This document shows positions 1 through 9,919 of a stretch of DNA of 64,000 nt, piece by piece (the stretch's first letter is position 1; each line of letters opens with the position of its first letter). The notes beneath the pieces were generated by a model. It was not told the DNA's origin. It saw nothing but the letters and a program-made list of their open reading frames with translations, and searched no databases. The DNA is taken from contig NZ_OW968402.1 in the NCBI RefSeq assembly GCF_943169825.2, positions 620,001 through 684,000 on the forward strand, read 5' to 3'. The position numbers and the translations under genes are program-made. Origin of the DNA: Varibaculum prostatecancerukia. GTDB lineage: Bacteria > Actinomycetota > Actinomycetes > Actinomycetales > Actinomycetaceae.

Positions 1-1445
1 TGTGGTGCCCTAACCCCTTGGCGAAACTGCGCTGGGTGGCGACCTCGGAACAAATAAATCCCGCTGCTTTTTTAGAGGGAAACGAGCTGTTGCTGACCAC
101 TTCCGCGGGGAATCCGGAGGGTGAAGCAGGTTGGCTGGAGTATGCTCAGCGCCTGGTGGCCGGGGGGATTACTACCCTGGGATTCGGTCTGGGGTTCAGT
201 CATGACAAGGTACCTCCGCTTTTAGTGCAAGCAGCCCGGGAAAGCGGTCTTAACCTGATTGAGGTGGCCGCCGACCAGTCTTTTGTGGCGCTTTCTCAAG
301 AAGTGGCGCGGATGATCGAGACCGAAGCCACCTCGGGCAAATATAAACTGTCGGCTTTGCAACAGCGGCTGATTCGCGCGTCCGCGCAGCCGCGAGGAGC
401 AGAAATAATCACCGCAGAGTTGGCGCGGGGGATTGGCGCGCGGGTGATCATCAGGGATAAGGCGGGCAGGACGATAGCGCAGTCAGTAGCCCCTACGGTA
501 ACTGTCGATTTAGAGGACTTAGCGGCAGAGGCTTGGGAGGGATTTTCCGCCAATACGGCGCAGCTTTCCTTTGAAACCGCGGAAGGATACTGTCTTTTCA
601 CTCCGATTAACGCTCTTGGGAAGGAAACCGCCTGGTTGCAAGCCTGTTGGAGCGTTTTTCCGCAGCCTTGGCAGCAGCAGGCGCTCTCCCAGGCTTCCCT
701 GTTAATCGCTTCGGCCTTGGCTAACTCTCGGTTCGTTGCCTCCTATCAGGGGCGCCTGTTGCAGCGGGCATTTGAATTGTTGCTTTCTGGTGAGCTGGGG
801 GCGGCGCAGATTCTAACCGAGATGGCGTTTCCTCTCTCTCGCGCCTTAAGCGGGCGGTATGTGCCGGTAGTAGTTACCGGGGAAGAGGGGGATCTGCGGG
901 TCTTGACTGCTCGGGTGGAGCGGGCAGTGACAAAAAGTATGCCTCCACCGCTGTGGCGTTTTCACGCCTCCCATCTGGAGATGGCGATTCCGGTAGCGGC
1001 GTTGCCGCTGACTTTGTCCAACTTTTCCCGGAAAGAGTTTTCTGCTTTGCGAGCAGGCGTGGGGCAGGAGTACCCGATATCTCGTTTTAGTACGGGTCTT
1101 TCTGGGGCGCGGCAGGCGCTGCGGCACACCGGAAATACCCAGCAAGTCGCCCGGTGGGAAGAGATTTCCCGTTCCGGGCTAATGCAGGTGATAGGTAGGG
1201 AAACCGCGGCTGCTTTTTCTGGGCAGTTTCTGCGACCTTTGCGCGGAGAAACGGATCTGCTGGCGCTGCTGGAACAGTATGTCGCCACTAAAGGTAACCG
1301 GCAGCAGATGGCGCAAAACCTGGGACTGCATCGTAACACCGTGGCGACGCGGCTGGAAAAACTGCAGAACAAGTTAGGGATTAACCTGGCAGAAGCCGGT
1401 GCCCAAGCCTCCGCTTGGGTAGCCCTCCAAGGACGCGATTCCTAG
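1..1445 (+). CDS. PucR-family transcriptional regulator, 5' end outside window
   Basis: DNA-binding regulator of the PucR (CdaR-like) family. The reading frame is open to the left edge of the window, so the true start lies upstream; the first start-like codon inside is a TTG at 18. The visible N-terminus (W-V-A-T-S-E ... E-G-N-E-L-L-L-T-T) matches the PucR N-terminal ligand-sensing domain. The C-terminus (about residues 415-465, L-R-P-L-R-G-E-T-D-L then G-N-R-Q-Q-M-A and H-R-N-T-V-A-T-R) is the PucR helix-turn-helix. Such regulators usually control purine, amino-acid or polyamine catabolism; the target here is not visible. The stop overlaps the convergent stop of the surface-protein gene by a few bases. 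Confidence 0.88.
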   Translation, partial: WCPNPLAKLRWVATSEQINPAAFLEGNELLLTTSAGNPEGEAGWLEYAQRLVAGGITTLGFGLGFSHDKVPPLLVQAARESGLNLIEVAADQSFVALSQEVARMIETEATSGKYKLSALQQRLIRASAQPRGAEIITAELARGIGARVIIRDKAGRTIAQSVAPTVTVDLEDLAAEAWEGFSANTAQLSFETAEGYCLFTPINALGKETAWLQACWSVFPQPWQQQALSQASLLIASALANSRFVASYQGRLLQRAFELLLSGELGAAQILTEMAFPLSRALSGRYVPVVVTGEEGDLRVLTARVERAVTKSMPPPLWRFHASHLEMAIPVAALPLTLSNFSRKEFSALRAGVGQEYPISRFSTGLSGARQALRHTGNTQQVARWEEISRSGLMQVIGRETAAAFSGQFLRPLRGETDLLALLEQYVATKGNRQQMAQNLGLHRNTVATRLEKLQNKLGINLAEAGAQASAWVALQGRDS

Positions 1446-4400
1446 TGGTCTTGGCGCAGTTTGCGAGCCGCGAGCAGTCCGGCACCGGCGAGGGCCAAGA
1501 GCGCGGAGATCAAAGCCAGGGTAGCTCCGTTCGCACCGGTCACCCGCAAAGAAGAGGGCGCCGGTCCCGCCGCAGAACTAGACCCCGTAGAAGAGCTACC
1601 GGTAATATAAGCACCGGAAGGTGCTTCGGTGGCTCCGCCAGTTTGGCCAGCTGACGGCTGCGTAGTAGCTCCACCGTTGTTACCCGGGTTGGGCTTAGTG
1701 CTGGGCTCAGTGCTGGGCGTGGTCGGCTCGGTAGTCGGATTATCAGTGGGCTCTGTAGTCGGAGGTACTACCGGGGCAGCCGGGTTAACGAATGGGGTCG
1801 CCGCGGCTTGCGACCATTTGCCGTCCGCTCCCTTATTGAAGGACAGCGTTTGTCGCGCTGCCAGTTTCAGACCTTCAGCGGTAGTTAGCTGCTTTAGCTG
1901 ATACTTCAAGGACACGTCGCTGACCTTTACCCGATAGGCACCGGTAGCAGCATCTAGGTCAGTGGGTACCCCGAAGGTGGTAGTGCCACTGACAAAATCC
2001 GTGACCTTAAAGGCGGCCGCGGTATTGGGGTTATCATCTTTGCCCAGGGGAGTGATCTGGAAAGAAGTCCCGGCTACTGCCTTACCTTTAGAATCAACTA
2101 CCTTCCAGGTGAGTTCCCCGCCAACCGGTCGTGTCGGGTTATCGGTAGCCTTCTTGGTATTGCTAATCACTAGCGTCCCATCAGTGAGGTCAACCCCAGT
2201 ATCGTCTATCGAAACCTGGGCTTTCCCATTTTCAAAACTGATGCTGTAGGTTCGAGCATCTTTTTCATAACCTTCCGGAGCGGCGGTCTGCTGCAACTTA
2301 TAGGTCTTAGCCTGATTCAAGGTGGCCTGGAAAGAAGCATCTGCCGCATTCTCAGTGATATTGACCTTTTCTGCGCAATTAGTCAGCGAGAAGCTGCCGC
2401 CGGATAAAGGCTTCGAATCTTTATCTACCAGTTTCCAAGTGAACTGCGCGGTCTTAATCACCGGGGTGTTTTCAAACTTGAGGCCGCTTCCTACTACGTT
2501 TTGGAGGTAGCGTCCATCATTTTGCAGCTTGAAAGTGACCTCCTGGGCGCCGGTCTTGGGAGCAAAATCAGCGCCAGCGGTTAGCTGCTCCACCTGGTAC
2601 TTGCGGGAGCCATCCGGGACTATTACCCGGTACTGTCCCTCGCCCTTATTTAGATCCACACTGACCGTGGTAGTGGCGTCAGATACGGTGAAAGACTTGG
2701 TTTCATCTAAGGTCTTTCCATCTGCTTTAAACGCAGTCACCTTAAAAGAAGTTCCCGGTACATACTGGGAGGAATCCGCGGAAGAAACAACTTCCCAACG
2801 AATCTCTGCCTTGGTGGGTAGCTTAAGGTTCTTAATGACCAGCCCCTCAGCTGCCAAAGGCTTCCCGTTTATCTGCGGCTGGTAAGTGTCACCGTTGGCA
2901 ACGAAAGTGAGCTTATAGCTAGCGGTATCGGCTTTGTAACCAGCGGGAGCGGCACTTTCCGTCAAAGTGTAGGTCTTCTTGGGATCCAGATTCGAAGCGC
3001 TGTAAACCCCGGGCTCGGCTGCATCCTGGGAGGTAATCTGGAGCGGAGAATCTCCGCCACTGAGAGTAAAGGTTGCTCCATTCAGCTTGTTACCGGCGGT
3101 GTCAGTTAGCTTCCAAGAGAACGAGGTAGTGGCCGGAGGCTTAGGTAGCGCCACGTTACTGAAGGTAACGTCGCTAGTTTCCTTACCGGCAACCACCGCT
3201 GCCCAAAGGCCGTTGGCCTTATCTTTTTCTACGAAACTAATTTCATAGGAAGTGACGTCCCCAAACTTGTAGCCTTCAGGGGCTGCAGTCTGGGTGAGGG
3301 TGCACGCTCCCTTAGTGGGATCTAAAGAAACGCTATAGGTGCCCGAGGCCGCGCCGGAAGCAGGAACCGGTACCTCTTGGGAACCACAAACCAGCTTGAA
3401 AGTGCCTCCGGGCAACAGATGCTTATCTACATCTTGCAGTTTCCAGTTGAAAGCTACCGGCTGGGGAGGCAGCGGGGTCTTGGCATTTTGCACCACAAAA
3501 GCATCGCCTGATACCGCCTGGCCGTCTACTTTCACCTGATACCCCTGAGAGGTCTTTTCGAAAGTAACGGTATGGGTGGTTTGCTCCGGCAGGTCATAGC
3601 CCGAGGGAGCAGCAGTTTGAGTAAGTACGTAGCTCTTTGCCGGATCCAGGTCACTGACGGTGAAAGTACCGGAGGAAGAATCCGGGACGGTAACTGCCGC
3701 GCCGCCCTTTTCGGTCAAAGTGAATTTTCCGCCACTTAATGCCTGACCTTTAGTATCTTGTAACTGCCAGGTGAAAGCCACTTTTTCTGGCTGCGGATCC
3801 GGGGGAGTGACCGTATCTTCGCACTTAGTCACCGCTTTCACCACGGTGTCGGCACTCAGCTTTGTCTGAGCCAGCTCGGCCTCACCGGTCGCGGTGCCGT
3901 TAAGCTCCCAATGATCCACCGCGCAGGTCTTATCCGGAACCGCAGGTAGGGTTACTGCTGGTAGCGCTCCGATAGCGGTATTCGGGGGCAAGTAGCGAGT
4001 AGAGGTATAAGCCTGGGGGAGGGATCCTCCCTCGCCAGCTACCTGGTACTTTAAGGAATATCCCGGCGCCCAGAGCAATCCGTCCTGGGAATAAATCTGA
4101 CCGTTAACCGGGAAAATAAAGGCATCCGCCGCGTTCTTATCGCCGTGATAGGCAAACAGGCTGGGGGTTACCCCCGATTGCAGGTAGTAGTTTCCGGTCT
4201 TTGGTACTGAGAATGCCAGATTATTGTAAAGGGTGCTGGTCAGTGCGGAAGAAAGCACGGCTTCGCCTTCGGTATTAACCAGCGAGAATGGCACTGACTG
4301 TTTATTCTGGGTGAGTTTATCTACCGCAGTGGTCAGTCCCAAGGTTTGGGGATTGCCGGAGCCGTCTGCCTGGCCATCGGCAAAGCGCAGATTCAGAACC

Positions 4401-6538
4401 TGCCCCTTGCCTCCGGTGGTATCGAGGGGCATATTCTGCCCTTGAGCTAGGGCGTATTTACCGCGCTCAGCGCTGCCATCAGTGCGGGGAGAACCATCAG
4501 GCGAGGTGACGTGAATCTTAGCGCCCGCGTCCAAGTTAGCGGTAACGGTGTTACCCCCGCCCCTGCTCTGGAAACCAAGGCCTACGCCCGAGCTGGCTTG
4601 CCCGCCAATCAAATCAAGATTGGGGCTGCCCGAAAGAGTGATTTTAACTGGAACTTTACTCTGGTATCCGGAGCCAATTGCTGCCCCGAAACCGTATCCT
4701 AGTTTTTGAGTTTTTAACGTTACTGGCTGCACTACGGCCTGCAGAGTGGGAGAACCAGAAATCGTGACCTGGAAAGGTTCGGATACGTAAGTGTCGATGA
4801 AACCGGCACTGCCGATTACTGCTCCGTCGCGGCGCCCAAACACTTTCGCAGTCACATTCGCCTGATCGGTGATGCTGACCTGCCCGGAACGGTTTGAAGC
4901 TGAGCCAATAGCCCCGTTTACCGCCGATCCCTCTTTGCTGGGATTCGTTTCGCTACTTGGAGAGGTTTTGTCAGTTTCTGCATTTACCCGCGCGTTCCCA
5001 GAAATAACCACCTGGTTTTGTTCTGCCCCGCGGATTGTGTCCTCATTCAAACGTGAGTTTCCAGTAAAGATTTGTTCTGAGGGGAGGCCACCGGCTCCAA
5101 TAGCGGGGGATTCACGTACCACCCCCAGCGCCTCTACCTGGGCATTATCCGAGATGGTGACCTTAGAGGTTCCGGAGGCGTAGCCCCCGCCAATCGCCGC
5201 ACCGCGACCATTAGAATAGGCGGTTACCTGCGCTTTTCCGGAGATTTTCACGCTCAGATTCGCGCTGTCAGGGCCAGATCCGATGGCGGCGATATCCCCG
5301 GCCTTATTAAGGGTGGAATCAGCGGTTCCTACGTTCACTTTTCCGCCGCTAATCGCTACTTCGCAGCCCGGCGCCAGTGGCCAGTCTAGATTGGCAAAAT
5401 TTTCATTCCAGTTACCGACCCCGCGGCAACCGATATTCATCGCGCTATTTCCGGTGTCAGTAGTAGCCGGGCTGACCTGCACTAGACCGCCGGAAATATT
5501 GACCCGCGCATAGGGTTGGGTGAAATTAGCGGTGACCTTACCTTCGGAATCTTGCAGCGGAGTAGTGAAACTGGCTGCTCCCAGGGCGGTGTGGTTGCCG
5601 CTGGCATTGATTTGCCCCCCGCTAACGTTGATGTTTACCGCCGCGTTTTGCTGTGCCCATTCAGCCCCGGCAGAAGCAGGCAGCTGCACAGCGCCGCGAC
5701 CAGTACCGATGAAAGCCCCGCCATAGGTGCCGCTCCCAACCTTTGACAGGTTAATGGTGCCGCCCTTGACGTTAATAGTGCCCCCGGCGCTCCAAGGGGT
5801 TTCATCATAGTTGTTTAGCCAGCTGGGATTAGTATTCGGGTTGACTTCGTAAAAGGCACCACCGGAGCCAATCAGGGCCGCGGTTTGAGAAGATCCCTTC
5901 AGGTTCAGGTTGCCCCCCGCAATGTTGATAGTGCCGAAAGCCGAAAAGTGCTGGGTGCCGATAAGAGCTGCTTGGGAGCGGGGAGAATCCGGGTTAGACA
6001 GAATCAAACTTCCGGACCCATCCTGGCCAATATTTAGGGTGGTTCCCGCCTTTACCTGCACTAAGGGTAGCGGAACAGCATTGTCTTTAGAAGCATTTTC
6101 TGAGGAGGCACTCTGGCGGGTAAAGGTGTTTTTTCCGGTGAAAGCCAAACGGTTATTTCCGTTGTTGTCACCAGCGGTCACCATCGCCTGCTCTGGGAAA
6201 TCGGAGTTGTCGATATTTAGGTTATTTAGCGTCAGAGTATGTCCTTCTCTGACGTCGAAAGATAGCCCCTTAAAAGTCTTATTTTCCGCGCCAGTCACGG
6301 TCACGTTGTCACCCACTGTAAGGGTGCGTCCCGAGGCATTTTCGGGCAAAGCGGAATCACTGAGGTCAATGTCCTGGGTGATGACGGTGCCGATCTGGTT
6401 CCAGGATTTGATGACCTTGCCGTTGGCAGCGTTAGCAACGCCCACCGCTAAAGCCGGTCCGATCAGGGCAATCATGTATCCGATTAGGGAGAGAGTGAGG
6501 ACGAGTGCCGTTGGGCGCTTCGCGAAGGGATTGCGCAT
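1442..6538 (-). CDS. Large cell-wall-anchored surface protein with beta-helix-like region and six SpaA/CnaB-like repeats
   Basis: Probable adhesin of 1,698 residues. I place the start at the ATG at 6538, which has AGGAG about 7 bases upstream and opens directly into a signal sequence (M-R-N-P-F-A-K-R-P, then a hydrophobic stretch ending near A-N-A-A-N-G); an ORF start 17 codons earlier lacks this. Residues about 60-750 are rich in N-I-S-G-G / N-V-K-G-G type repeats, like a right-handed beta-helix. A Cys-containing InlB-like segment follows (about 830-910). Then come six prealbumin-like repeats of roughly 105-120 residues beginning near 918, 1028, 1136, 1244, 1366 and 1473. A Pro/Thr-rich linker leads to L-R-V-T-G, a hydrophobic segment and a K-L-R-Q-D-H tail, a sortase signal variant. 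No sortase gene is nearby. Confidence 0.9.
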   Translation of the reverse strand: MRNPFAKRPTALVLTLSLIGYMIALIGPALAVGVANAANGKVIKSWNQIGTVITQDIDLSDSALPENASGRTLTVGDNVTVTGAENKTFKGLSFDVREGHTLTLNNLNIDNSDFPEQAMVTAGDNNGNNRLAFTGKNTFTRQSASSENASKDNAVPLPLVQVKAGTTLNIGQDGSGSLILSNPDSPRSQAALIGTQHFSAFGTINIAGGNLNLKGSSQTAALIGSGGAFYEVNPNTNPSWLNNYDETPWSAGGTINVKGGTINLSKVGSGTYGGAFIGTGRGAVQLPASAGAEWAQQNAAVNINVSGGQINASGNHTALGAASFTTPLQDSEGKVTANFTQPYARVNISGGLVQVSPATTDTGNSAMNIGCRGVGNWNENFANLDWPLAPGCEVAISGGKVNVGTADSTLNKAGDIAAIGSGPDSANLSVKISGKAQVTAYSNGRGAAIGGGYASGTSKVTISDNAQVEALGVVRESPAIGAGGLPSEQIFTGNSRLNEDTIRGAEQNQVVISGNARVNAETDKTSPSSETNPSKEGSAVNGAIGSASNRSGQVSITDQANVTAKVFGRRDGAVIGSAGFIDTYVSEPFQVTISGSPTLQAVVQPVTLKTQKLGYGFGAAIGSGYQSKVPVKITLSGSPNLDLIGGQASSGVGLGFQSRGGGNTVTANLDAGAKIHVTSPDGSPRTDGSAERGKYALAQGQNMPLDTTGGKGQVLNLRFADGQADGSGNPQTLGLTTAVDKLTQNKQSVPFSLVNTEGEAVLSSALTSTLYNNLAFSVPKTGNYYLQSGVTPSLFAYHGDKNAADAFIFPVNGQIYSQDGLLWAPGYSLKYQVAGEGGSLPQAYTSTRYLPPNTAIGALPAVTLPAVPDKTCAVDHWELNGTATGEAELAQTKLSADTVVKAVTKCEDTVTPPDPQPEKVAFTWQLQDTKGQALSGGKFTLTEKGGAAVTVPDSSSGTFTVSDLDPAKSYVLTQTAAPSGYDLPEQTTHTVTFEKTSQGYQVKVDGQAVSGDAFVVQNAKTPLPPQPVAFNWKLQDVDKHLLPGGTFKLVCGSQEVPVPASGAASGTYSVSLDPTKGACTLTQTAAPEGYKFGDVTSYEISFVEKDKANGLWAAVVAGKETSDVTFSNVALPKPPATTSFSWKLTDTAGNKLNGATFTLSGGDSPLQITSQDAAEPGVYSASNLDPKKTYTLTESAAPAGYKADTASYKLTFVANGDTYQPQINGKPLAAEGLVIKNLKLPTKAEIRWEVVSSADSSQYVPGTSFKVTAFKADGKTLDETKSFTVSDATTTVSVDLNKGEGQYRVIVPDGSRKYQVEQLTAGADFAPKTGAQEVTFKLQNDGRYLQNVVGSGLKFENTPVIKTAQFTWKLVDKDSKPLSGGSFSLTNCAEKVNITENAADASFQATLNQAKTYKLQQTAAPEGYEKDARTYSISFENGKAQVSIDDTGVDLTDGTLVISNTKKATDNPTRPVGGELTWKVVDSKGKAVAGTSFQITPLGKDDNPNTAAAFKVTDFVSGTTTFGVPTDLDAATGAYRVKVSDVSLKYQLKQLTTAEGLKLAARQTLSFNKGADGKWSQAAATPFVNPAAPVVPPTTEPTDNPTTEPTTPSTEPSTKPNPGNNGGATTQPSAGQTGGATEAPSGAYITGSSSTGSSSAAGPAPSSLRVTGANGATLALISALLALAGAGLLAARKLRQDH

Positions 6539-6601
6539 GAATACTCCTGCTACTTCCTCGAGGTTAAAAACATTACAATTCTGTAACAACCCTACCAGAA
6601 A

Positions 6602-6633
6602 TTAGGGCGGAAACGCTAGTGTGTCCACCCTAA
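6602..6633 (-). terminator. Possible hairpin terminator behind maltokinase
   Basis: TTAGGGCGG (6602-6610) and CCACCCTAA (6625-6633) are inverted with one mismatch. The hairpin lies 20 bases beyond the maltokinase stop and before the surface-protein gene on the same strand. A clear downstream T-run is missing on the minus strand, so the call is weak. Confidence 0.4.
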
Positions 6634-6654
6634 AAAATCAGCTATTTATGCTGG

Positions 6655-7998
6655 TTAATGCGACTGTGGCAGAAGTAGCATTAACGCTTCTAAGGGGATG
6701 GTTACCCAGTCGGGGCGTTGCTCCGCTTCATAGCGCACTTCATAGAGGGCTTTTTCCACTTCAAACGCCCGTAAAACCACCAGGGCGGGGGCGGGGCGTT
6801 GCTCCTCGCCAAAGTAGCCTTCCAGGAAAGCTAACCGCGCCCGATTAAGCCAATCGCCATCCGCGCCGCCTTCTACGCGGGCATAATCAAAAGAACGTAG
6901 CATTCCGGCGACATCCCGCTCCACCTGGTCGGGGGCAGTACGTTCTTCCAGAGGACGCAACGGCTCGCCCTCGAAATCAATCACGTACCAACTGTCGGAA
7001 CTGTATAGACACTGCCCCAAGTGATAATCCCCGTGTACCCGCTGGGTAGGGGGAAGTCCCCCCATACCGGTTAAGGCCTGGGCGAGGCGATCGACTTCTT
7101 CCCCGATTTGGGGATGCTCCCGCAGCTGGGGATAGGTCGCCTCCGCCTGCTGATACTGGTGGCGCAAGCGAGTAGCCATCATAGTTCCGGAGGCAGGATC
7201 TTCTCCGGGGCCAAAGGCTTCTAGCAGGTGGCGATGCATATCTGCAGTGGTCTGGCCCAATTGACGAGCCAGCACCGTGGGATCTTCGCCGCTACTCGCC
7301 AAGGAACACATCAAGCGGAAACCATCCTGGGCTTCATCGAGGCGCACCGCAGCACAAGCAGTGGTGACCTGTTGGGGCTGGCCGTCCTGATCCCACAGGC
7401 TCAGCTGAGAGTATCCGCGTGGTTGCGGAACGCCTTGCCAACCGCTGCGAGCCAATGCCAGCGGTACGGTCACCTCCGGATTAGCGCCGGCAACCAGCAC
7501 CCGGAAAAACTTAATAATCGTAGGATATTTCCCGCCCAAAAGCACCGAAGAATTGGATTGCTCACCGCTTAAAACTTTGCTGTCTAAACTCGCTGCTAGC
7601 AGGTTAGATATTAGGTCTTCGGATTCTGGAAGTAGCGGCAAGGTGCCGGCCTGGTAAGTGGAGCGAATCCAATGCTGAACAAAGGCGGGACAATAGGGGG
7701 CATCTATCAAATAGCCCGGGTTTTCAGGCGAGCCGTCGGTGCGTCCGATAATCCCCGCACCGCTCCAATCCGCAAATAGCGCCAAGGGTAGGTGATACCA
7801 AACGCCCTGCGCCTCCAAAATCAACAGCCGGAAACGAGGATCATCGAGTTCCCGATAATCCAGAACTCGCACCTCAGAGCGCTCCAAGTAGGAAGGAAAC
7901 CAGCGTCGCTGGGTGATATAGTCCCAGACGGTGTCGATGATAGCGTCTCTGCCAGGCCATTTAAGCTGGCTATTAAGGGTTTCAGCGGTCATCTTCAT
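6655..7998 (-). CDS. mak: Maltokinase (Mak/Pep2)
   Basis: Phosphorylates maltose to maltose 1-phosphate with ATP, the substrate of GlgE. The protein has the aminoglycoside-phosphotransferase-like kinase fold: H-G-D-Y-H-L-G-Q near residue 321 is the catalytic loop and D-F-E-G-E-P near 338 carries the metal-binding acid. The length of 447 residues is normal for free-standing maltokinases. AAGGAG lies just upstream of the start. The first 17 bases overlap the end of treS, so the two are probably translationally coupled; glgE lies 30 bp upstream of treS. The second in-frame ATG (7992) is an equally possible start. Confidence 0.9.
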   Translation of the reverse strand: MKMTAETLNSQLKWPGRDAIIDTVWDYITQRRWFPSYLERSEVRVLDYRELDDPRFRLLILEAQGVWYHLPLALFADWSGAGIIGRTDGSPENPGYLIDAPYCPAFVQHWIRSTYQAGTLPLLPESEDLISNLLAASLDSKVLSGEQSNSSVLLGGKYPTIIKFFRVLVAGANPEVTVPLALARSGWQGVPQPRGYSQLSLWDQDGQPQQVTTACAAVRLDEAQDGFRLMCSLASSGEDPTVLARQLGQTTADMHRHLLEAFGPGEDPASGTMMATRLRHQYQQAEATYPQLREHPQIGEEVDRLAQALTGMGGLPPTQRVHGDYHLGQCLYSSDSWYVIDFEGEPLRPLEERTAPDQVERDVAGMLRSFDYARVEGGADGDWLNRARLAFLEGYFGEEQRPAPALVVLRAFEVEKALYEVRYEAEQRPDWVTIPLEALMLLLPQSH

Positions 7999-9889
7999 GC
8001 TCCTTTAGCGCCGAGAAATCTAAGGCAGGGTAGGCGTCGGCCGCTCCCGTGCTCTCGGTATCTGACTGCGTAGGGGATACCGGGGTAGCGTTGGGCACAA
8101 TCACCGGCAAAGAAGTAGTGGTGGCAGGAGGTTCCGCAGTTTCTTCCCGGGCCTGTTCTGCCTGCTCAGCAGGGAATAGTTCTAACCAATAAAAACCGTG
8201 ACGGTTCATAGTGACGGTGACAGTTTCATCGGCACCCACCGTGGGGAACCATGCCCCGTTGAAAGCTTCGCGCAGACACCAAGTTGCCATGCCCGGCAAA
8301 GATAGCCGCGCCGCCACTGCGCCCTCACCCAAGTTATATACACAAAGCACCGTGGAGTTTTGGTCCCGGCGGATGAACGCCAGCACCGAGTCTTGATCCG
8401 AGCCTACCTGCGATAATGAGCCTTGCCCGAAACAGGTGAGGCGGCGGCGCAGGTGGATAGCGCTCCGCAGCCAATGCAGCAGGGAAGTGGGGCGTCCCAG
8501 AGATTCTTGCACATTGATGGTGCGATTATCCCAACCAGGAGCGTCAATCAAGGGCACTAGGAAAGTTTCCGGGTCGGCAGCAGAAAAACCAGCGCTCGCG
8601 GAAGTATCCCACTGCATCGGGGTGCGCACTCCGAAACGGTCAGGCAGCCAAATATTGTCACCCATTCCGATTTCGTCTCCGTAATAGAGGAAGGGGGAGC
8701 CCGGCATAGAAAGTAACAGGGCGTGGGCGAGCTCTATTTTGCGGCGCGAACCCCCCAAAAGCGGTGCCAGACGGCGGCGGATCCCCACATTTGCCCGCAT
8801 TCGTGACTCGGGTGCATACCAGGAATACATGTCCTCACGTTCCTGGTCAGTCACCATTTCCAAGGTGAGCTCATCATGGTTCCGCAAGAAGGTACCCCAT
8901 TGGGCACCTGCCGGCAGTTCCGGCAGCTCCGCCAGGATTTGCCGTAGCCCCTTCGAAGATCCGGTGCGCAAAGCCGCAAAAAGTTTTGGCATCAGGGGGA
9001 AGTGGAAACAGATGTGGCACTCCGGGTCGGTTTCGTTGCCGAAATAGTCAATCACATCCAAGGGAGGCTGATTGGCTTCGGCCACCATTAAGGTTCCCGG
9101 GAACTCCGCGTCCACCATTTTGCGCAGCTCGCTCACAAACCAGTGGGTTTTCGGAAGGTTTTCGCAGTTGGTGCCGTTTTCTTCAAAGAGATAGGGGATC
9201 GCGTCTAGACGGAAACCATCTACCCCGGTGCGACACCAATAGCGCACCACGTTCATCACTGCCGCCTGCACCTGGGGATTCTCAAAGTTCAAATCCGGTT
9301 GGTGCGAGAAGAAACGATGCCAATAGTATTGGCCGCGTACCTCATCGAAAGTCCAATTGGAGGTTTCGGTGTCGATGAAAATAATCCGCGCGTCCCGATA
9401 CTCTTGGTCACTGTCACGCCAAACGTAGAAATCCCCGTATTCGCCCTCCGGATCTTTGCGAGAAGCCTCGAACCAAGGATGCTGGTCGGAAGTGTGGTTA
9501 ACTACGATATCGACCAGGATCCGGATCCCGCGTTCGTGGGCGGCCTCCACCAGGGCGGTGAAGTCTTCCATAGAACCGAAAGCCGGGTTTACATCGGTGT
9601 AGGCGCTAATGTCGTAGCCACCGTCGCGCATTGGTGAAGGGTAAAAGGGTGGTAGCCACAGGCAGTCCACCCCTAGCCATGCCAGGTAATCCAGACGTGA
9701 AATTAATCCTTGAAAATCCCCAATGCCATCCCCGTTGGAATCTGAAAACGCCTGGATTAGCACCTCGTAGAAAACGGCGCTGCGATACCAGTTGGGAGAC
9801 TCCGCGGGGGAAGTAACCGCCTGGGAAGTGGGAGGTGGCAGCAATAGTTTGCTCAGACTCTCGCTTTCCTCAGTTCGGTTTTGGCTCAC
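7982..9889 (-). CDS. treS: Trehalose synthase (maltose alpha-D-glucosyltransferase)
   Basis: Cytosolic GH13 enzyme that interconverts trehalose and maltose, feeding maltokinase and GlgE. The typical TreS start (W-Y-R-S-A-V-F-Y-E-V, then D-S-N-G-D-G-I-G-D-F) is at residues 31-60. The nucleophile Asp is in G-F-R-L-D-A near 228, the acid/base Glu in V-A-E-A-N-Q near 268 and the third acid in R-N-H-D-E near 338. The start is a GTG with AAGGAG five bases upstream. After the catalytic and beta-sandwich domains there is an extra C-terminal tail of about 60 residues rich in Ala, Thr, Pro and Glu, whose codons run into the maltokinase start. In some actinobacteria TreS and maltokinase are fused; here they only overlap. 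Confidence 0.95.
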   Translation of the reverse strand: MSQNRTEESESLSKLLLPPPTSQAVTSPAESPNWYRSAVFYEVLIQAFSDSNGDGIGDFQGLISRLDYLAWLGVDCLWLPPFYPSPMRDGGYDISAYTDVNPAFGSMEDFTALVEAAHERGIRILVDIVVNHTSDQHPWFEASRKDPEGEYGDFYVWRDSDQEYRDARIIFIDTETSNWTFDEVRGQYYWHRFFSHQPDLNFENPQVQAAVMNVVRYWCRTGVDGFRLDAIPYLFEENGTNCENLPKTHWFVSELRKMVDAEFPGTLMVAEANQPPLDVIDYFGNETDPECHICFHFPLMPKLFAALRTGSSKGLRQILAELPELPAGAQWGTFLRNHDELTLEMVTDQEREDMYSWYAPESRMRANVGIRRRLAPLLGGSRRKIELAHALLLSMPGSPFLYYGDEIGMGDNIWLPDRFGVRTPMQWDTSASAGFSAADPETFLVPLIDAPGWDNRTINVQESLGRPTSLLHWLRSAIHLRRRLTCFGQGSLSQVGSDQDSVLAFIRRDQNSTVLCVYNLGEGAVAARLSLPGMATWCLREAFNGAWFPTVGADETVTVTMNRHGFYWLELFPAEQAEQAREETAEPPATTTSLPVIVPNATPVSPTQSDTESTGAADAYPALDFSALKEHEDDR

Positions 9890-9919
9890 CAGGACTCCTT
9901 AAATTATTTTTCTAAACCT

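Noticed and set aside
5910-6605. Long plus-strand open frame (231 codons) opposite the surface-protein gene
   Set aside because: It is antisense to the signal peptide and beta-helix region of a clear gene, has no ribosome-binding site and resembles no protein family.
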